Assembly (NCBI RefSeq): GCF_017592825.1
Contig: NZ_JAGFMD010000001.1
Span: 372,001-436,000 of the forward strand
DNA length: 64,000 bases
Source of the DNA: Roseivirga sp. E12
GTDB taxonomy: Bacteria; Bacteroidota; Bacteroidia; Cytophagales; Cyclobacteriaceae
Direction: 5' to 3'
Part shown: in pieces, positions 7,425 through 16,385 of the stretch
Numbering within the stretch: position 1 is the first letter of the stretch
Layout: each line of letters opens with the position of its first letter
The notes under the pieces: generated by a model
What the model saw: the letters and a program-made list of their open reading frames with translations, nothing else
Database searches by the model: none
Told to the model about the DNA's origin: nothing
Made by a program: the position numbers and the translations under genes

Positions 7425-9344
7425 TTATTTGTCTTCCTTTGGGTTACCAATGACTACTTCTTGCTCAATATATCCACCTCGGGTAGATAAAATCTTCAGC
7501 TTGGCTTTGGCCCCGTCTATTTTGTTCAATTTGATCTCGAATGTAGCCACTTGCGTTTGTCCAGGTAGCGTGCGGTCCATGTATTGTGTTTTATCGAAAA
7601 GGGTAGGTGTTAGCACTTGCACTTGCGCATCTTTTCCGCCTTTGGTCAGGTCACTAGCAAACTGTAGTTGTACCCTGTCCTCTCTCACAATCTTCACCAG
7701 CTGAGCTTGTCTTAAGGCTGTGGGTAACTGACCTGTATTCGTAAAACTCACCTTAACAGTATATGTGTTTCGATTCTTCTTCTGAACATCTACACCATCA
7801 AGTGTAATCTGTGGAAGCTCTAAAGCCATGGCCAGGTTGAAGAGTGCTTGTTTCTTAGCCCAATTCTCCAATTGCCAAGGAGGGCCGTTCTGACTGAAGA
7901 ACTTAGGGTGAAATCCGCCTATTTCAACCTCGCCTAATGTAGGGTGAGTAAATGGTTCCCATTCTCTAAACCCTCTTCCTTCATTCTCCTCATCATCCCA
8001 CCGTAGACCATCATAGTTGTCATAAATGCCATCGTTGTCGTAATCCTTCATGGCACCATTATTCCACAATTCATCACCATACCAAATAGCACCGTAGTAG
8101 AAGTAACCGAAGTCCGGACCATGTCCAAATAGTGGGCTTGGCTTCAATGGATCGCCTGTTGTGCGATTTACTTTGTATCGTGTGGCATAAGTTTCATAGA
8201 CATCACCAGCCCAAGGATAGCCTGTGATACTTAAGCCGATACTGTCATATTTCTCATACAAGTCTAAATCTTCAGGGTACATTCTGTCTGTACTCTTAGA
8301 AGTTGATGGTGGGCGCAAATGCATGGGAACTCTTGTGTCCATCGAGTTTGCTACGGAGATATTAGGGTGAGTCAGCATCCATAGAACAATAGATCGAGAC
8401 TCGGGCTCAGAGGTAGGGTAGGCGCCCGCACCATATTGGGTATAGCCTCTGCCGGTTTCATCGAGTCCTGTATCAGGTCTCCAGTTTTCAGGATAGTTTC
8501 GGTGTAAATCAAGTCCGCCTATACCATCTTCATTAAATCGACCGTCACCATCATTGTCTATTCCTTCAGAATAGACAAAGTAATTTCCACCCTCTTGAAC
8601 ACGTTTCATCAAACGTCCTTTTGGGTCACGAGGATCGATGATATGTGTTCCTTTTTCTCCTTCCTTAGCCTTTCTACGGATCTGATACATAATGCCATCT
8701 CCATCAAGATCTTCCTCATCATCTTCGTCCAATAGGCCATCGCGGTCATTGTCATGAGGTCTAACTGTGCTTCGGTTACGCTGGGCTGTGTGCAAATAGA
8801 GGTTACTACCATCAGGGTTATTCTGGGGTCGTAAATAAATAGCCTTGGTATCGATCAGGTCGGTAATGGCCTTGTCCTTTCCATAGTTGGTCAATAGATG
8901 TTGCGTTAACCAAAGAATAGATTCACTTGCAGTAATTTCTCCACTATGACGCCCCCCTTCAAAGTAAGCGGCAGGCTTGTCAGTGTCTTTACCGGTTTTC
9001 TTATTTGTGAGAGTCATCTGTAGGATGGGACGACCTTCGTAACTGGTAGCTACCTGATACAAGTCCACAATATCTGGGTATTGCTCTGCCCATTTTTTGT
9101 ACCAATGGTACATGACATCTACCGTGTGATACTTGTCAAAATTAAGGGTCGCACCAGGAGTGTATTCCACTTCAGCATGCTGAAATTGATTGAAAAAGCT
9201 AACACCATGGCGTTCACCACCGACAGTGTAGTAGGTAGTGTCTTTATCTGATTCTGGCCAACTATGTGGATTGAGTTGTCGTACTTCTTGCGCAAAAGTC
9301 ACTGATACAAAAAGCATCAATGAAAGAGTGATAAGCTTTTTCAT
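7425..9344 (-). CDS. Secreted M14-family zinc carboxypeptidase with DxDGDG inserts
   Basis: 639 residues with signal peptide (MKKLITLSLMLFVSVTFAQ). The catalytic domain begins near residue 70. Zinc ligands His133 and Glu136 lie in GGRHSGEITAS, followed by NPDG and by LDLHRNYPENW. Three acidic inserts (around 198-218, 262-275 and near 440: DNDRDG, DLDGDG, DNDGDG, DYDNDG) look like calcium-binding loops of the thrombospondin type 3 kind. The third zinc-ligand position, usually His in an HTY-type motif before LRP, appears as Asp in SMDTRVPMHLRPPS. The segment LGEVEIGG should carry the catalytic Glu. Probably cleaves peptides outside the cell. Monocistronic, with its own terminator. Confidence 0.87.
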   Translation of the reverse strand: MKKLITLSLMLFVSVTFAQEVRQLNPHSWPESDKDTTYYTVGGERHGVSFFNQFQHAEVEYTPGATLNFDKYHTVDVMYHWYKKWAEQYPDIVDLYQVATSYEGRPILQMTLTNKKTGKDTDKPAAYFEGGRHSGEITASESILWLTQHLLTNYGKDKAITDLIDTKAIYLRPQNNPDGSNLYLHTAQRNRSTVRPHDNDRDGLLDEDDEEDLDGDGIMYQIRRKAKEGEKGTHIIDPRDPKGRLMKRVQEGGNYFVYSEGIDNDGDGRFNEDGIGGLDLHRNYPENWRPDTGLDETGRGYTQYGAGAYPTSEPESRSIVLWMLTHPNISVANSMDTRVPMHLRPPSTSKSTDRMYPEDLDLYEKYDSIGLSITGYPWAGDVYETYATRYKVNRTTGDPLKPSPLFGHGPDFGYFYYGAIWYGDELWNNGAMKDYDNDGIYDNYDGLRWDDEENEGRGFREWEPFTHPTLGEVEIGGFHPKFFSQNGPPWQLENWAKKQALFNLAMALELPQITLDGVDVQKKNRNTYTVKVSFTNTGQLPTALRQAQLVKIVREDRVQLQFASDLTKGGKDAQVQVLTPTLFDKTQYMDRTLPGQTQVATFEIKLNKIDGAKAKLKILSTRGGYIEQEVVIGNPKEDK

Positions 9345-9422
9345 GGTTTAAGGTTGAATGAAGTGGAAGATAGAAAAAAGTCACCAATGTGCTTTCTGTT
9401 TTTGCACCAACGGGAAGTAGTA

Positions 9423-9495
9423 GGTCCTAAATAGATAATTTTTTGATTGGCCAGAATTAGTAATTTTTATTTTTGAATCTTATTAGATTAGGACC
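9423..9495. repeat. 8-bp perfect inverted repeat framing a promoter region
   Basis: GGTCCTAA (9423-9430) and TTAGGACC (9488-9495) are exact reverse complements separated by 57 bases. The right arm ends 3 bases before the ATG of the gluzincin gene. The enclosed DNA is AT-rich and holds the promoter-like boxes listed separately. A regulator site or long stem is possible. Confidence 0.45.
9447..9475 (+). promoter_or_regulatory. Candidate Bacteroidota sigma-ABfr promoter
   Basis: TTG at 9447-9449 and TATTTTTG at 9468-9475 fit the Bacteroidota primary promoter pattern TTG-N17/18-TAnnTTTG, here with an 18-base spacer. Transcription would begin near 9482, leaving a very short leader before the ATG at 9499. 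Confidence 0.4.
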
Positions 9496-9498
9496 TTG

Positions 9499-10299
9499 AT
9501 GATTGACTGTAAAACTCTAAACGAAGGCCATATTGTATCGAAAGTGCTTTTAGTCTTTGTATTATCTGCGTTGGGCCATTTCACTTTTGGTCAACAACTG
9601 GAAATAGCACTTTACAAGACGAAACTGAATAATGAAGAACGAACTCATATAAGTGAGAGTTTGAGGTTTCAAATTGATTTTTATAACGAGCTATTCGGTG
9701 ACTCAATATCAGGTAATATAAAGGCTAGATTTTTTGGGCGGCAGTCGGATTTTGTTGGCTATTCAAAAGACAATGTCGGGATTAACAACGCTCATAGTCT
9801 CGCTGGATATTTTAATCCTAGAACCGATGAATTGGTTGTTTTTAAAGAAAATGGTTCTGATCGCTTTTTGAGTGTCTATTCCCATGAATTGAGTCATGCT
9901 CTATTGAGTAAAAAAGTAGCCAGGCCTCCAGTATGGTTGAATGAAGGGTTGGCCGAATTTTTTGGTGCAATCATTTTTACGAGTGATGGTACTTCAGGGA
10001 GGATTAGCCCTTTTAGAGTGAGAGATGCATATGGTGTAATTAAGTCCAAAAGTAACCTGAAGAAATTCTTCGATAAATCTTATGAGGATTGGGAAAAGAG
10101 TAGGAGAAATGAATACGACATTGCATGGTCAATTATCAACTTCCTGTATTTTAAAGATGTTGACATGTTCGTCTCAATTATCAACTGGGTTGCTAAGGAG
10201 GCAGACTCAATAAGGGTTTTAGAAAAAGAATATCCTGGGGGATACGATCAGTTCCATAATGACATTAAAAATTATTACAGAAAGTTATTAAACCGCTAA
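9499..10299 (+). CDS. Exported gluzincin-type metallopeptidase (peptidase MA-like)
   Basis: 266 residues from ATG 9499 (TTG at 9496 is the only other start nearby). The N-terminus has an unusually long polar n-region, then the hydrophobic core SKVLLVFVLSALGHFTFGQQ, so the protein is probably exported. The active site is clear: YSHELSHALL gives HExxH, and WLNEGLAEFFG gives the third zinc ligand Glu of gluzincins. Overall it resembles DUF1570 or peptidase MA-like proteins. Substrate unknown. It is divergent from the M14 gene and convergent with the oxidoreductase gene. Confidence 0.78.
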   Translation: MIDCKTLNEGHIVSKVLLVFVLSALGHFTFGQQLEIALYKTKLNNEERTHISESLRFQIDFYNELFGDSISGNIKARFFGRQSDFVGYSKDNVGINNAHSLAGYFNPRTDELVVFKENGSDRFLSVYSHELSHALLSKKVARPPVWLNEGLAEFFGAIIFTSDGTSGRISPFRVRDAYGVIKSKSNLKKFFDKSYEDWEKSRRNEYDIAWSIINFLYFKDVDMFVSIINWVAKEADSIRVLEKEYPGGYDQFHNDIKNYYRKLLNR

Positions 10300-10389
10300 T
10301 TGTCCTATCACTGTTGACAAATGAGAAGATCATTTGAAGGTCTTTTTATTCAATAAAAATTCGCTTAATCACAGTGGATGATTTCAAAT

Positions 10390-11820
10390 TTACCAACCAG
10401 TACGATACTCTCTTTTAACGTACTTATTGGCTTCATCAAAGTTGGTTACCTTCATATTCGCGGCATCCCAGTGCAAGCGCTTTCTACCATGGTATTTTGT
10501 GCCCCCCCAGAAGCCTTGATTTTTCGCTTTTGGATCTACTTCAAAATAGGCTTTCAAGGCAAGGTTTCCGATAAGCAGACTTTCCGTAAATGGACCTGCA
10601 TAGTCGAAGGAGGAACTTGTATAGGCATTTCCATACCCTGCAATACATGCATTCACCCATTGCAGATAGTGCCCTTCTGGAACTCTCGCGACAGTCTCTT
10701 TGACTGAGACTTGCTCATTTAGTGACAACGGCAGCAACCTTGGGTTTGCGCCATAACAATCGGCCAGAAGTTTTCCTTTAGTACCGATAAAGAGCACACC
10801 ACCATCCCAATTTCCAAAGGCTTCATCATCGCCTAACTCTTCAGGTCTTTCTGGCATGAGACCACCATCCATCCACGAGACTTTAATAGTGCCATTGCCA
10901 TCTGTTCTTGGATACCTTAGGTGAATCTTACTGGCAGTAGGGAAACTCTTAGGATAACTTTTTGTCTCAAAATTGGCTTTGAATGCGTCTGCCACGCTGC
11001 ATTCTACACGATCAGGGTATAGTATTGGCAGAATTCTGTAGACTGGGTCCATAATATGGCAAGCCATATCTCCTAATGCGCCTGTCCCGAAGTCTGACCA
11101 ACCTCTCCAGTCGAAGGGTAAATAAGCATCGTTATAATCTCGCTTTTCGGCAGTTCCTAACCATAAATCCCAATCCAATTCCTTTGGAGTAGGGTCTTTA
11201 ACGGTAGGGGTTTCAAGGGCCATTGGCCAAATGGCTCGGTTTGTCCAACACTGTACGCTTTGGACTTCGCCAATCAATCCGGCATCATAATATTCTTTCA
11301 TCTTCCGAACTCCATCTCCTGAAGCTCCTTGATTACCCATTTGGGTGACCACTTTATATTTTTCAGCCGCCTCCGTCAACTGTCTTGCCTCGGCAATATC
11401 GTGTGTAAGAGGCTTTTGAACATAAACATGCTTTCCACGTTCCATCGCATTCATGGCTTGAATAGCGTGCATGTGGTCTGGTGTAGATATGGTAACCGCA
11501 TCGAGCCCAGTTTCTTTATCCAGCATTTCACGGTAATCCTTGTAATATTTGGCATCCTTGTGATCCCTTCTGGCACGGACGGACTGCCTGTCATCAACAT
11601 CGCATATGGAGACGATTTTCACACTTGCACTCTTGGCACATTCGGCCAAGTCAGAATAGCCCTTACCTCCAGCTCCGATCCCACCTAGGTACAGGGTGTC
11701 GGAAGGAGCAGTAAAACCCTTGCCTAGTACATGACGGGGTACTATTGAGAATGCAGCTCCGGCAAAGCCGAGGTTTTTGAGGAATTTTCTTCGAGAGGCG
11801 TTGTTAGATGTCGAACTCAT
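10390..11820 (-). CDS. Tat-exported Gfo/Idh/MocA family oxidoreductase
   Basis: 476 residues. The N-terminus NNASRRKFLKNLGFAGAAFS is a twin-arginine signal, so the folded cofactor-bearing enzyme goes to the periplasm. The Rossmann part has GIGAGGKGYSDL and ISICDVDD-like nucleotide-binding elements, followed by EKPL-like VQKPLTHDIAEARQL and the Gfo/Idh core. Exported members of this family in Bacteroidota act in carbohydrate catabolism, using tightly bound NAD(P). It starts 53 bases after the esterase stop and may belong to the same transcript as the DUF885 and esterase genes. The substrate cannot be told from the sequence. Confidence 0.88.
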   Translation of the reverse strand: MSSTSNNASRRKFLKNLGFAGAAFSIVPRHVLGKGFTAPSDTLYLGGIGAGGKGYSDLAECAKSASVKIVSICDVDDRQSVRARRDHKDAKYYKDYREMLDKETGLDAVTISTPDHMHAIQAMNAMERGKHVYVQKPLTHDIAEARQLTEAAEKYKVVTQMGNQGASGDGVRKMKEYYDAGLIGEVQSVQCWTNRAIWPMALETPTVKDPTPKELDWDLWLGTAEKRDYNDAYLPFDWRGWSDFGTGALGDMACHIMDPVYRILPILYPDRVECSVADAFKANFETKSYPKSFPTASKIHLRYPRTDGNGTIKVSWMDGGLMPERPEELGDDEAFGNWDGGVLFIGTKGKLLADCYGANPRLLPLSLNEQVSVKETVARVPEGHYLQWVNACIAGYGNAYTSSSFDYAGPFTESLLIGNLALKAYFEVDPKAKNQGFWGGTKYHGRKRLHWDAANMKVTNFDEANKYVKREYRTGW

Positions 11821-11873
11821 GTTTAATAAGGTTGAGCTTTAATTTAACAATTCACCTGATAACCACCATGTGA

Positions 11874-12767
11874 TTACTTGAGTTTTGAGAGCGATTTTCC
11901 ATTAATGAACTCGATAATGGCTCGTTGGTATTTGTTTGGGACGGTACTTGACAAATGCTGATAGAATTCCTTGTGATTGAACTCATGCGCATGCAATACT
12001 TCAAAGTCAATTCCAGACATCTTTTTCATCGCTTCCTCTAGTATTCTGGTATACTGATAGCTTTGACTTTCTGAAATCAATAGCATTGGTGTTTTGAGAT
12101 TTTTGAGGTGTGTGGTGGGAGAAGCTTCGTAAAGTTCTTCTCGTGTATCACCAAATACACCTTTGACATGGTTCTCGGCTAAGTCGATACCATTAAACTT
12201 TAAATGTGTATCGTAATAGGCCGGTATGTCATATGCTCCGGCAATGGGAATTACTCCTTTGATATTATCAAGACCTAGTCCCTCAACTTCTAAGTATTTT
12301 GGATCGGTGGCCAATAAGGCAGATAGATGTCCTCCTGATGAGTAACCAGAAACAAAGATTCGATTCTTATCAAAATTGTACTTTCCTGCATTGTCATATA
12401 CCCACTTGAATGCACTTGCAACATCCTTTATATGTTCTGGGTGCCTGATTCCTGTATTGAACTTTGGATCTGCCCAAATGGCCGGACTTAAACGGTAGTT
12501 GATTACTGCAACTGAAATACCCTGATTGGACAATAGCTTTGCCAAAGATGCCTCATCCTTCTTGTCACCAAAGGCCCAAGCACCGCCATGAATCCAAAGT
12601 AGGATAGGCGCGTCCTTCTCAGCGGATAAATACAAATCAAGCATTTGCTTTTCTGCATCTAATGACTCTTCAGAGTAATAGGACAGGTCTTTCACCACTT
12701 TCGCTTCTTGAGCTTCTATATGAGCCAGTGAAAGAAATATTAAGGTTATGACGAAGTACTTTTTCAT
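11874..12767 (-). CDS. Exported alpha/beta hydrolase (esterase, BD-FAE/lipase-like)
   Basis: 297 residues with signal peptide (MKKYFVITLIFLSLAHIEAQ). It shows the HGGAW oxyanion-hole motif (LLWIHGGAWAFGDK) and the nucleophile GYSSGGHLSAL. The catalytic His is probably in HEFNHKEFY near residue 265. This is the pattern of the carboxylesterase/BD-FAE and hormone-sensitive-lipase group. Its start overlaps the DUF885 stop by 4 bases, so the two are translationally coupled. Likely removes acyl groups from an extracellular or periplasmic substrate. Confidence 0.85.
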   Translation of the reverse strand: MKKYFVITLIFLSLAHIEAQEAKVVKDLSYYSEESLDAEKQMLDLYLSAEKDAPILLWIHGGAWAFGDKKDEASLAKLLSNQGISVAVINYRLSPAIWADPKFNTGIRHPEHIKDVASAFKWVYDNAGKYNFDKNRIFVSGYSSGGHLSALLATDPKYLEVEGLGLDNIKGVIPIAGAYDIPAYYDTHLKFNGIDLAENHVKGVFGDTREELYEASPTTHLKNLKTPMLLISESQSYQYTRILEEAMKKMSGIDFEVLHAHEFNHKEFYQHLSSTVPNKYQRAIIEFINGKSLSKLK

Positions 12768-14038
12768 ATGATATCCTTCATTAAGATAGAAATTAAATGA
12801 ACCGGAATTGGTCCTTTGGACAGAAGGTGGGTGTGAAACTTCAAATAATCGAAGTTGCTGAGCTGGCTTGCTCTGACTAAATCAAGTGCCCTCCTTATTT
12901 CAACATCTCCCAGCTTATAGGTAAGCACTTGAGCTGGCCATCTCTTCATTCTATTGATCTCTCTAAGCGCTATGTCATCTTGATCTTTAATATGTTCTTT
13001 CCAAAAGGAAAGCGCCTTGTCATCGGACCAGCCATGGTAATTTAAGCCTACATCCATTACTACTCGAGCTGAGCGTATCAGGTCCCAATTCCATTTACTG
13101 AGCTCTTCATAGGGTGTTTCATATAGTCCGAGTTCCCAGCCTAAGTTTTCAGTATAAGCGGCCCAACCTTCCACAAAGCCCATAGAAGAGGACAGTGCTA
13201 CATGCTCGGGGATATCCAGTTGCTGGTGATAGTTTCTTTGGTAATGATGCCCTGGAATACCTTCATGGATAAGCAGGAAGTCGATATCTGAGAGGTTGAA
13301 AGGTTTGTCAAAAAGGTTGTAGTAGAAGGTGTTGTTAGAATAGTAAGCGGGTGTTTGCGCCAAAGCTCTGTTCCTTCCTTTTGATACACTTAACGAAGGC
13401 ATCCTTGAGAATCTTGGAAGTAGCTTGTCAAACTGATTTTCAACCTTTTGGAGTCTCCTTGCGATCAGTTTTTCTATGGCTGATTCATTGTTGGTGAAAT
13501 TTGATTTGGGTGCAGCTTGTTTCAGGTTCAGGGCGCTGATTTCAGCCTTGACTCGGTCTACTTCAGTCAAACCCAGATTATAGATTTGCTCTATAGTTAG
13601 GGTTGTGCCTGTCCATTTTTTAATCAGATATTCGTACCATTCATAACCATGACTGTAGTCAAATACCTTATCCTGATTTCTAAGCTCAATCCCTTTAGTC
13701 AGTTCAATTAGCCTGATTTTTTCAAGCTGAACGGATACTTCAAAGTTCAGAAACCTATAATCAAACAGTTGTGTCTGCGATAAACTGGTAGTGTCAATTG
13801 ACTTTAATCCCTTGTCAATACTTTGAAAACGAGTCTTTTGCTCTTCAATGTCTGAAATATTGAAAAGAGAATTGATGTATGCTTTGTAGTCAATTTGTAA
13901 TCCTTCCTGTCTCTGGTTTCTGATAACACTTTTGTAGTCAGAAAGCAGGTCATCTATCATGTTCGCATTCTGAGCGAAGGAATGGATTGGTGAAATGACA
14001 AGACTTAATAGCAGGGTTAGAGCGAACCGCTTAATCAT
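12764..14038 (-). CDS. DUF885 family exported metallopeptidase-like protein
   Basis: 424 residues with signal peptide (MIKRFALTLLLSLVISPIHSFAQ). It has the family hallmark HEGIPGHHYQ (HExxxHH zinc motif) about residue 262, followed by FVEGWAAYTENLG, whose Glu would be a further ligand. The C-terminal part QVLTYKLGDVEIRRALDLVR is also typical of DUF885. These are probable zinc-dependent peptidases. At 424 residues it is shorter than the usual 550-600, with the N-terminal helical region reduced. First gene of an operon with the esterase. Confidence 0.83.
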   Translation of the reverse strand: MIKRFALTLLLSLVISPIHSFAQNANMIDDLLSDYKSVIRNQRQEGLQIDYKAYINSLFNISDIEEQKTRFQSIDKGLKSIDTTSLSQTQLFDYRFLNFEVSVQLEKIRLIELTKGIELRNQDKVFDYSHGYEWYEYLIKKWTGTTLTIEQIYNLGLTEVDRVKAEISALNLKQAAPKSNFTNNESAIEKLIARRLQKVENQFDKLLPRFSRMPSLSVSKGRNRALAQTPAYYSNNTFYYNLFDKPFNLSDIDFLLIHEGIPGHHYQRNYHQQLDIPEHVALSSSMGFVEGWAAYTENLGWELGLYETPYEELSKWNWDLIRSARVVMDVGLNYHGWSDDKALSFWKEHIKDQDDIALREINRMKRWPAQVLTYKLGDVEIRRALDLVRASQLSNFDYLKFHTHLLSKGPIPVHLISILMKDII

Positions 14039-14099
14039 GCACTATTAAACTTCTTTTTATCTGAAAAGGATATGCTAAGCTTGCGAATACAAGGAAATA

Positions 14100-14131
14100 A
14101 AAAAGGGCTGAACGTTAATTCAACCCTTTTT
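14100..14131 (-). terminator. Rho-independent terminator of the M61 peptidase gene
   Basis: AAAAAGGGCTGAA (14100-14112) pairs with TTCAACCCTTTTT (14119-14131) around a 6-base loop, with one C/A mismatch. Read on the minus strand it follows the M61 stop by 16 bases and ends in a T run; it may also terminate read-through on the plus strand. Confidence 0.75.
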
Positions 14132-14147
14132 GATGATTCTCTATTGC

Positions 14148-16061
14148 TTAGTTAGCTGCAATTTCTAACCAATATCTTCTAAGCTTCAACTGCTCAGGCG
14201 AAGCGCCTAGATTAAAAGCGAGTGAAAGCGGAGTAGGAACATCTACTTGTTGGTTAGGCGCACTCAAAACAATTTCCTTCTTCTCCCCATCAATGTCTCT
14301 TATGACTGTGAACGTGAATGTTTCTAGCTGAGGGATTTTTGAAAATTGATCGGTAATGAAGGTGTTGATTTCTGGCCCCAAAGGTGGAAACTCTTCGCCA
14401 TTCATTTTAATAAGGATATCTCCGTTTTGCAATTTCAATGCCCGGCCCATGTCGTCCATAGCCTGATCGTTCCCAATAGAAAGGTAAGGCTTGCCATCAT
14501 GCTGAATTACCCTAATATTGGACTGATTCAGAACAATGCTGTACTGCTTAGTAGTACCATCAAGCACGACATCCACACCTACCTGATCAAATACTTCTTT
14601 GTAATCAAGAGGAGTATTGCCTGCTACATATGTATTTAGAAACTCTCCAATTTCAGGGTAGGTGAGGCCAACAATTTCATCAAAAAGTTGCTCATCCTTA
14701 AACGACACATCTTTACCATATTTCTTAGAAAGGTCAGCCATCATGTTCTGCACACCATAGGCACCATCAGAAAGCTTCCTAAGCTTAATGTCTAAAGCAG
14801 CACCCAAAAGGGCTCCCTTTTGGTAAACATTATAGTATTGATCGGCATATTGGTCTAGGGCACCAAGACTCAAATCGGTAAAAGCTAGAGTGTCTTTAAA
14901 CTGTCCGGCAATCACCATTTTTTGACTTAGCATCCCTAAGTATTCCTGAGGAGATACAAGGCCATATTTCACTTGAACACTACCCGCAAAGTACTCGGTC
15001 ATTCCTTCATACATCCACAAATGCCTAGACATTTTTGGATCATTGAAGTCAAAGCTTCCAATTTCTTCCGAGTGGATATTTAATGGTGTTACAATGTGAA
15101 AGAACTCATGTGCCGCAAAGTCTCTTAACTGTTGGTTCATCGGCCCGATAGTGCTTTCAGGCATAAAGTAAAATGAGCTATAAGAATGCTCTAGTGCACC
15201 AAATGATTGAACTGGCTGATCGGTAAAGTAGAAGATGAATGCATATTTATCTACGGGTAGTTCACCGCCTAGAAACTTGCTCTGCGCATCCAGTACCTCG
15301 CTAATGCTCTCCGCTATTTCCTTGGCCGTTACTTTATTGTTGGGTGAATAACTGGCTACTAGCACTTCTGTGTTAGCCACTCTCACAATGGCCGTATCAA
15401 CCTTGCTATACATCAAAGGTGAGTCTACCAAACGATCGTAGTCCTCAACATTGAATCTGTCTACGAACTTGTCTTCATCACTACTATTATTCTCTTTGCT
15501 AAGGGAAATTGTAGCCATAGAGCCCACAATATCTGCCTTGAGACCAGTTGCACCATAGAAATCCTTTTCTCTGATGAAATTGAGCTCAAAAGGCTCTTTT
15601 TTCATACCCTCGAAATAGCCAAAGAATCCACTTGGGTTGACAATAATATTCTTATCTGCCTCAATATTAGTACCTGCAGGCTGAAAAATACTTGGGCCTT
15701 CTTTTTGGGTATCATAAGTGTCTTCAACCCAGTATGTGATCTTTCTGAGTTTCTTGGCATTCTTAATTTTCCATGAGTTGTCGTCTAGGCGCTCGACTGA
15801 TATTTCACGCCCTTTCTTATCATATGCCTTGAGTTCCGAAATCATTCTTCCGTAATCCGCAATGGCATAAGTACCAGGAATGATCTTGGGAAGATAGAAG
15901 GTGATTTCCTTTTGCTTGATTTTAGGAGTCGACAGCTCTACATAGACCTTGTCATCTACGATCTTCGTAAGGTCAACAGTGTATTTATATGGATTTGCCG
16001 CCCATAGTGAAGCCGATAGGAACATGGCGACCAAGAGCGTAATCAGTTTTGATTTATTCAT
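14148..16061 (-). CDS. M61-family exported aminopeptidase with PDZ domain
   Basis: 637 residues from the ATG at 16061, where the signal peptide MNKSKLITLLVAMFLSASLWA begins (an ATG at 16094 would add 11 residues). An N-terminal beta domain (about 20-170) precedes the gluzincin domain: HEFFHIVTPLNIHSEEIG (HExxH at about 318-322) and MYEGMTEYFAG with the third zinc ligand. The last 150 residues form a PDZ-like domain (MGRALKLQNGDILIKMNGEE). This is the glycyl aminopeptidase (M61) arrangement. It should act in the periplasm or outside. Monocistronic, followed by a strong hairpin. Confidence 0.88.
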   Translation of the reverse strand: MNKSKLITLLVAMFLSASLWAANPYKYTVDLTKIVDDKVYVELSTPKIKQKEITFYLPKIIPGTYAIADYGRMISELKAYDKKGREISVERLDDNSWKIKNAKKLRKITYWVEDTYDTQKEGPSIFQPAGTNIEADKNIIVNPSGFFGYFEGMKKEPFELNFIREKDFYGATGLKADIVGSMATISLSKENNSSDEDKFVDRFNVEDYDRLVDSPLMYSKVDTAIVRVANTEVLVASYSPNNKVTAKEIAESISEVLDAQSKFLGGELPVDKYAFIFYFTDQPVQSFGALEHSYSSFYFMPESTIGPMNQQLRDFAAHEFFHIVTPLNIHSEEIGSFDFNDPKMSRHLWMYEGMTEYFAGSVQVKYGLVSPQEYLGMLSQKMVIAGQFKDTLAFTDLSLGALDQYADQYYNVYQKGALLGAALDIKLRKLSDGAYGVQNMMADLSKKYGKDVSFKDEQLFDEIVGLTYPEIGEFLNTYVAGNTPLDYKEVFDQVGVDVVLDGTTKQYSIVLNQSNIRVIQHDGKPYLSIGNDQAMDDMGRALKLQNGDILIKMNGEEFPPLGPEINTFITDQFSKIPQLETFTFTVIRDIDGEKKEIVLSAPNQQVDVPTPLSLAFNLGASPEQLKLRRYWLEIAAN

Positions 16062-16254
16062 GAGATTATTCTTAAATCTTGTTTTGAGTGGCATTCAGCA
16101 CTTTTTATTTAAACCTGTTCAATTCTGAGGCCAAACTTAACATATTCTACTATTCAGACATATGGGATTAGCTGAAAAGACCTGTTACTCTTTGCTAATC
16201 ACGCCTTTTAATTCCCTGCATTACCCAATGTTTTATGAGTCAACCTACTGATGA

Positions 16255-16285
16255 GTGACAGCAGAAGTGTCACATAAACATGTGA
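16255..16285. promoter_or_regulatory. Overlapping inverted repeats, possible operator
   Basis: In the 324-bp divergent spacer between the M61 and propeller genes, GTGACA (16255-16260) faces TGTCAC (16268-16273), and TCACAT (16270-16275) faces ATGTGA (16280-16285) across AAAC. Both are perfect and they overlap by four bases. It resembles an operator, but I see no matching promoter boxes. The rest of 16062-16385 shows nothing notable. Confidence 0.4.
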
Positions 16286-16385
16286 TTTTATCCTTTAATT
16301 CTACCCACAGGCTTATTAAACACACTAGCAATTTATGTAAGTGGTTTCCTAATTCAGTATCTGCGTTCTTAGGAAAAAGATTATC

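Noticed and set aside
10341-10360. Hairpin terminator between the gluzincin and oxidoreductase genes
   Set aside because: TTTTTATT-C-AATAAAAA is an A/T-only palindrome with a one-base loop; too weak to call.
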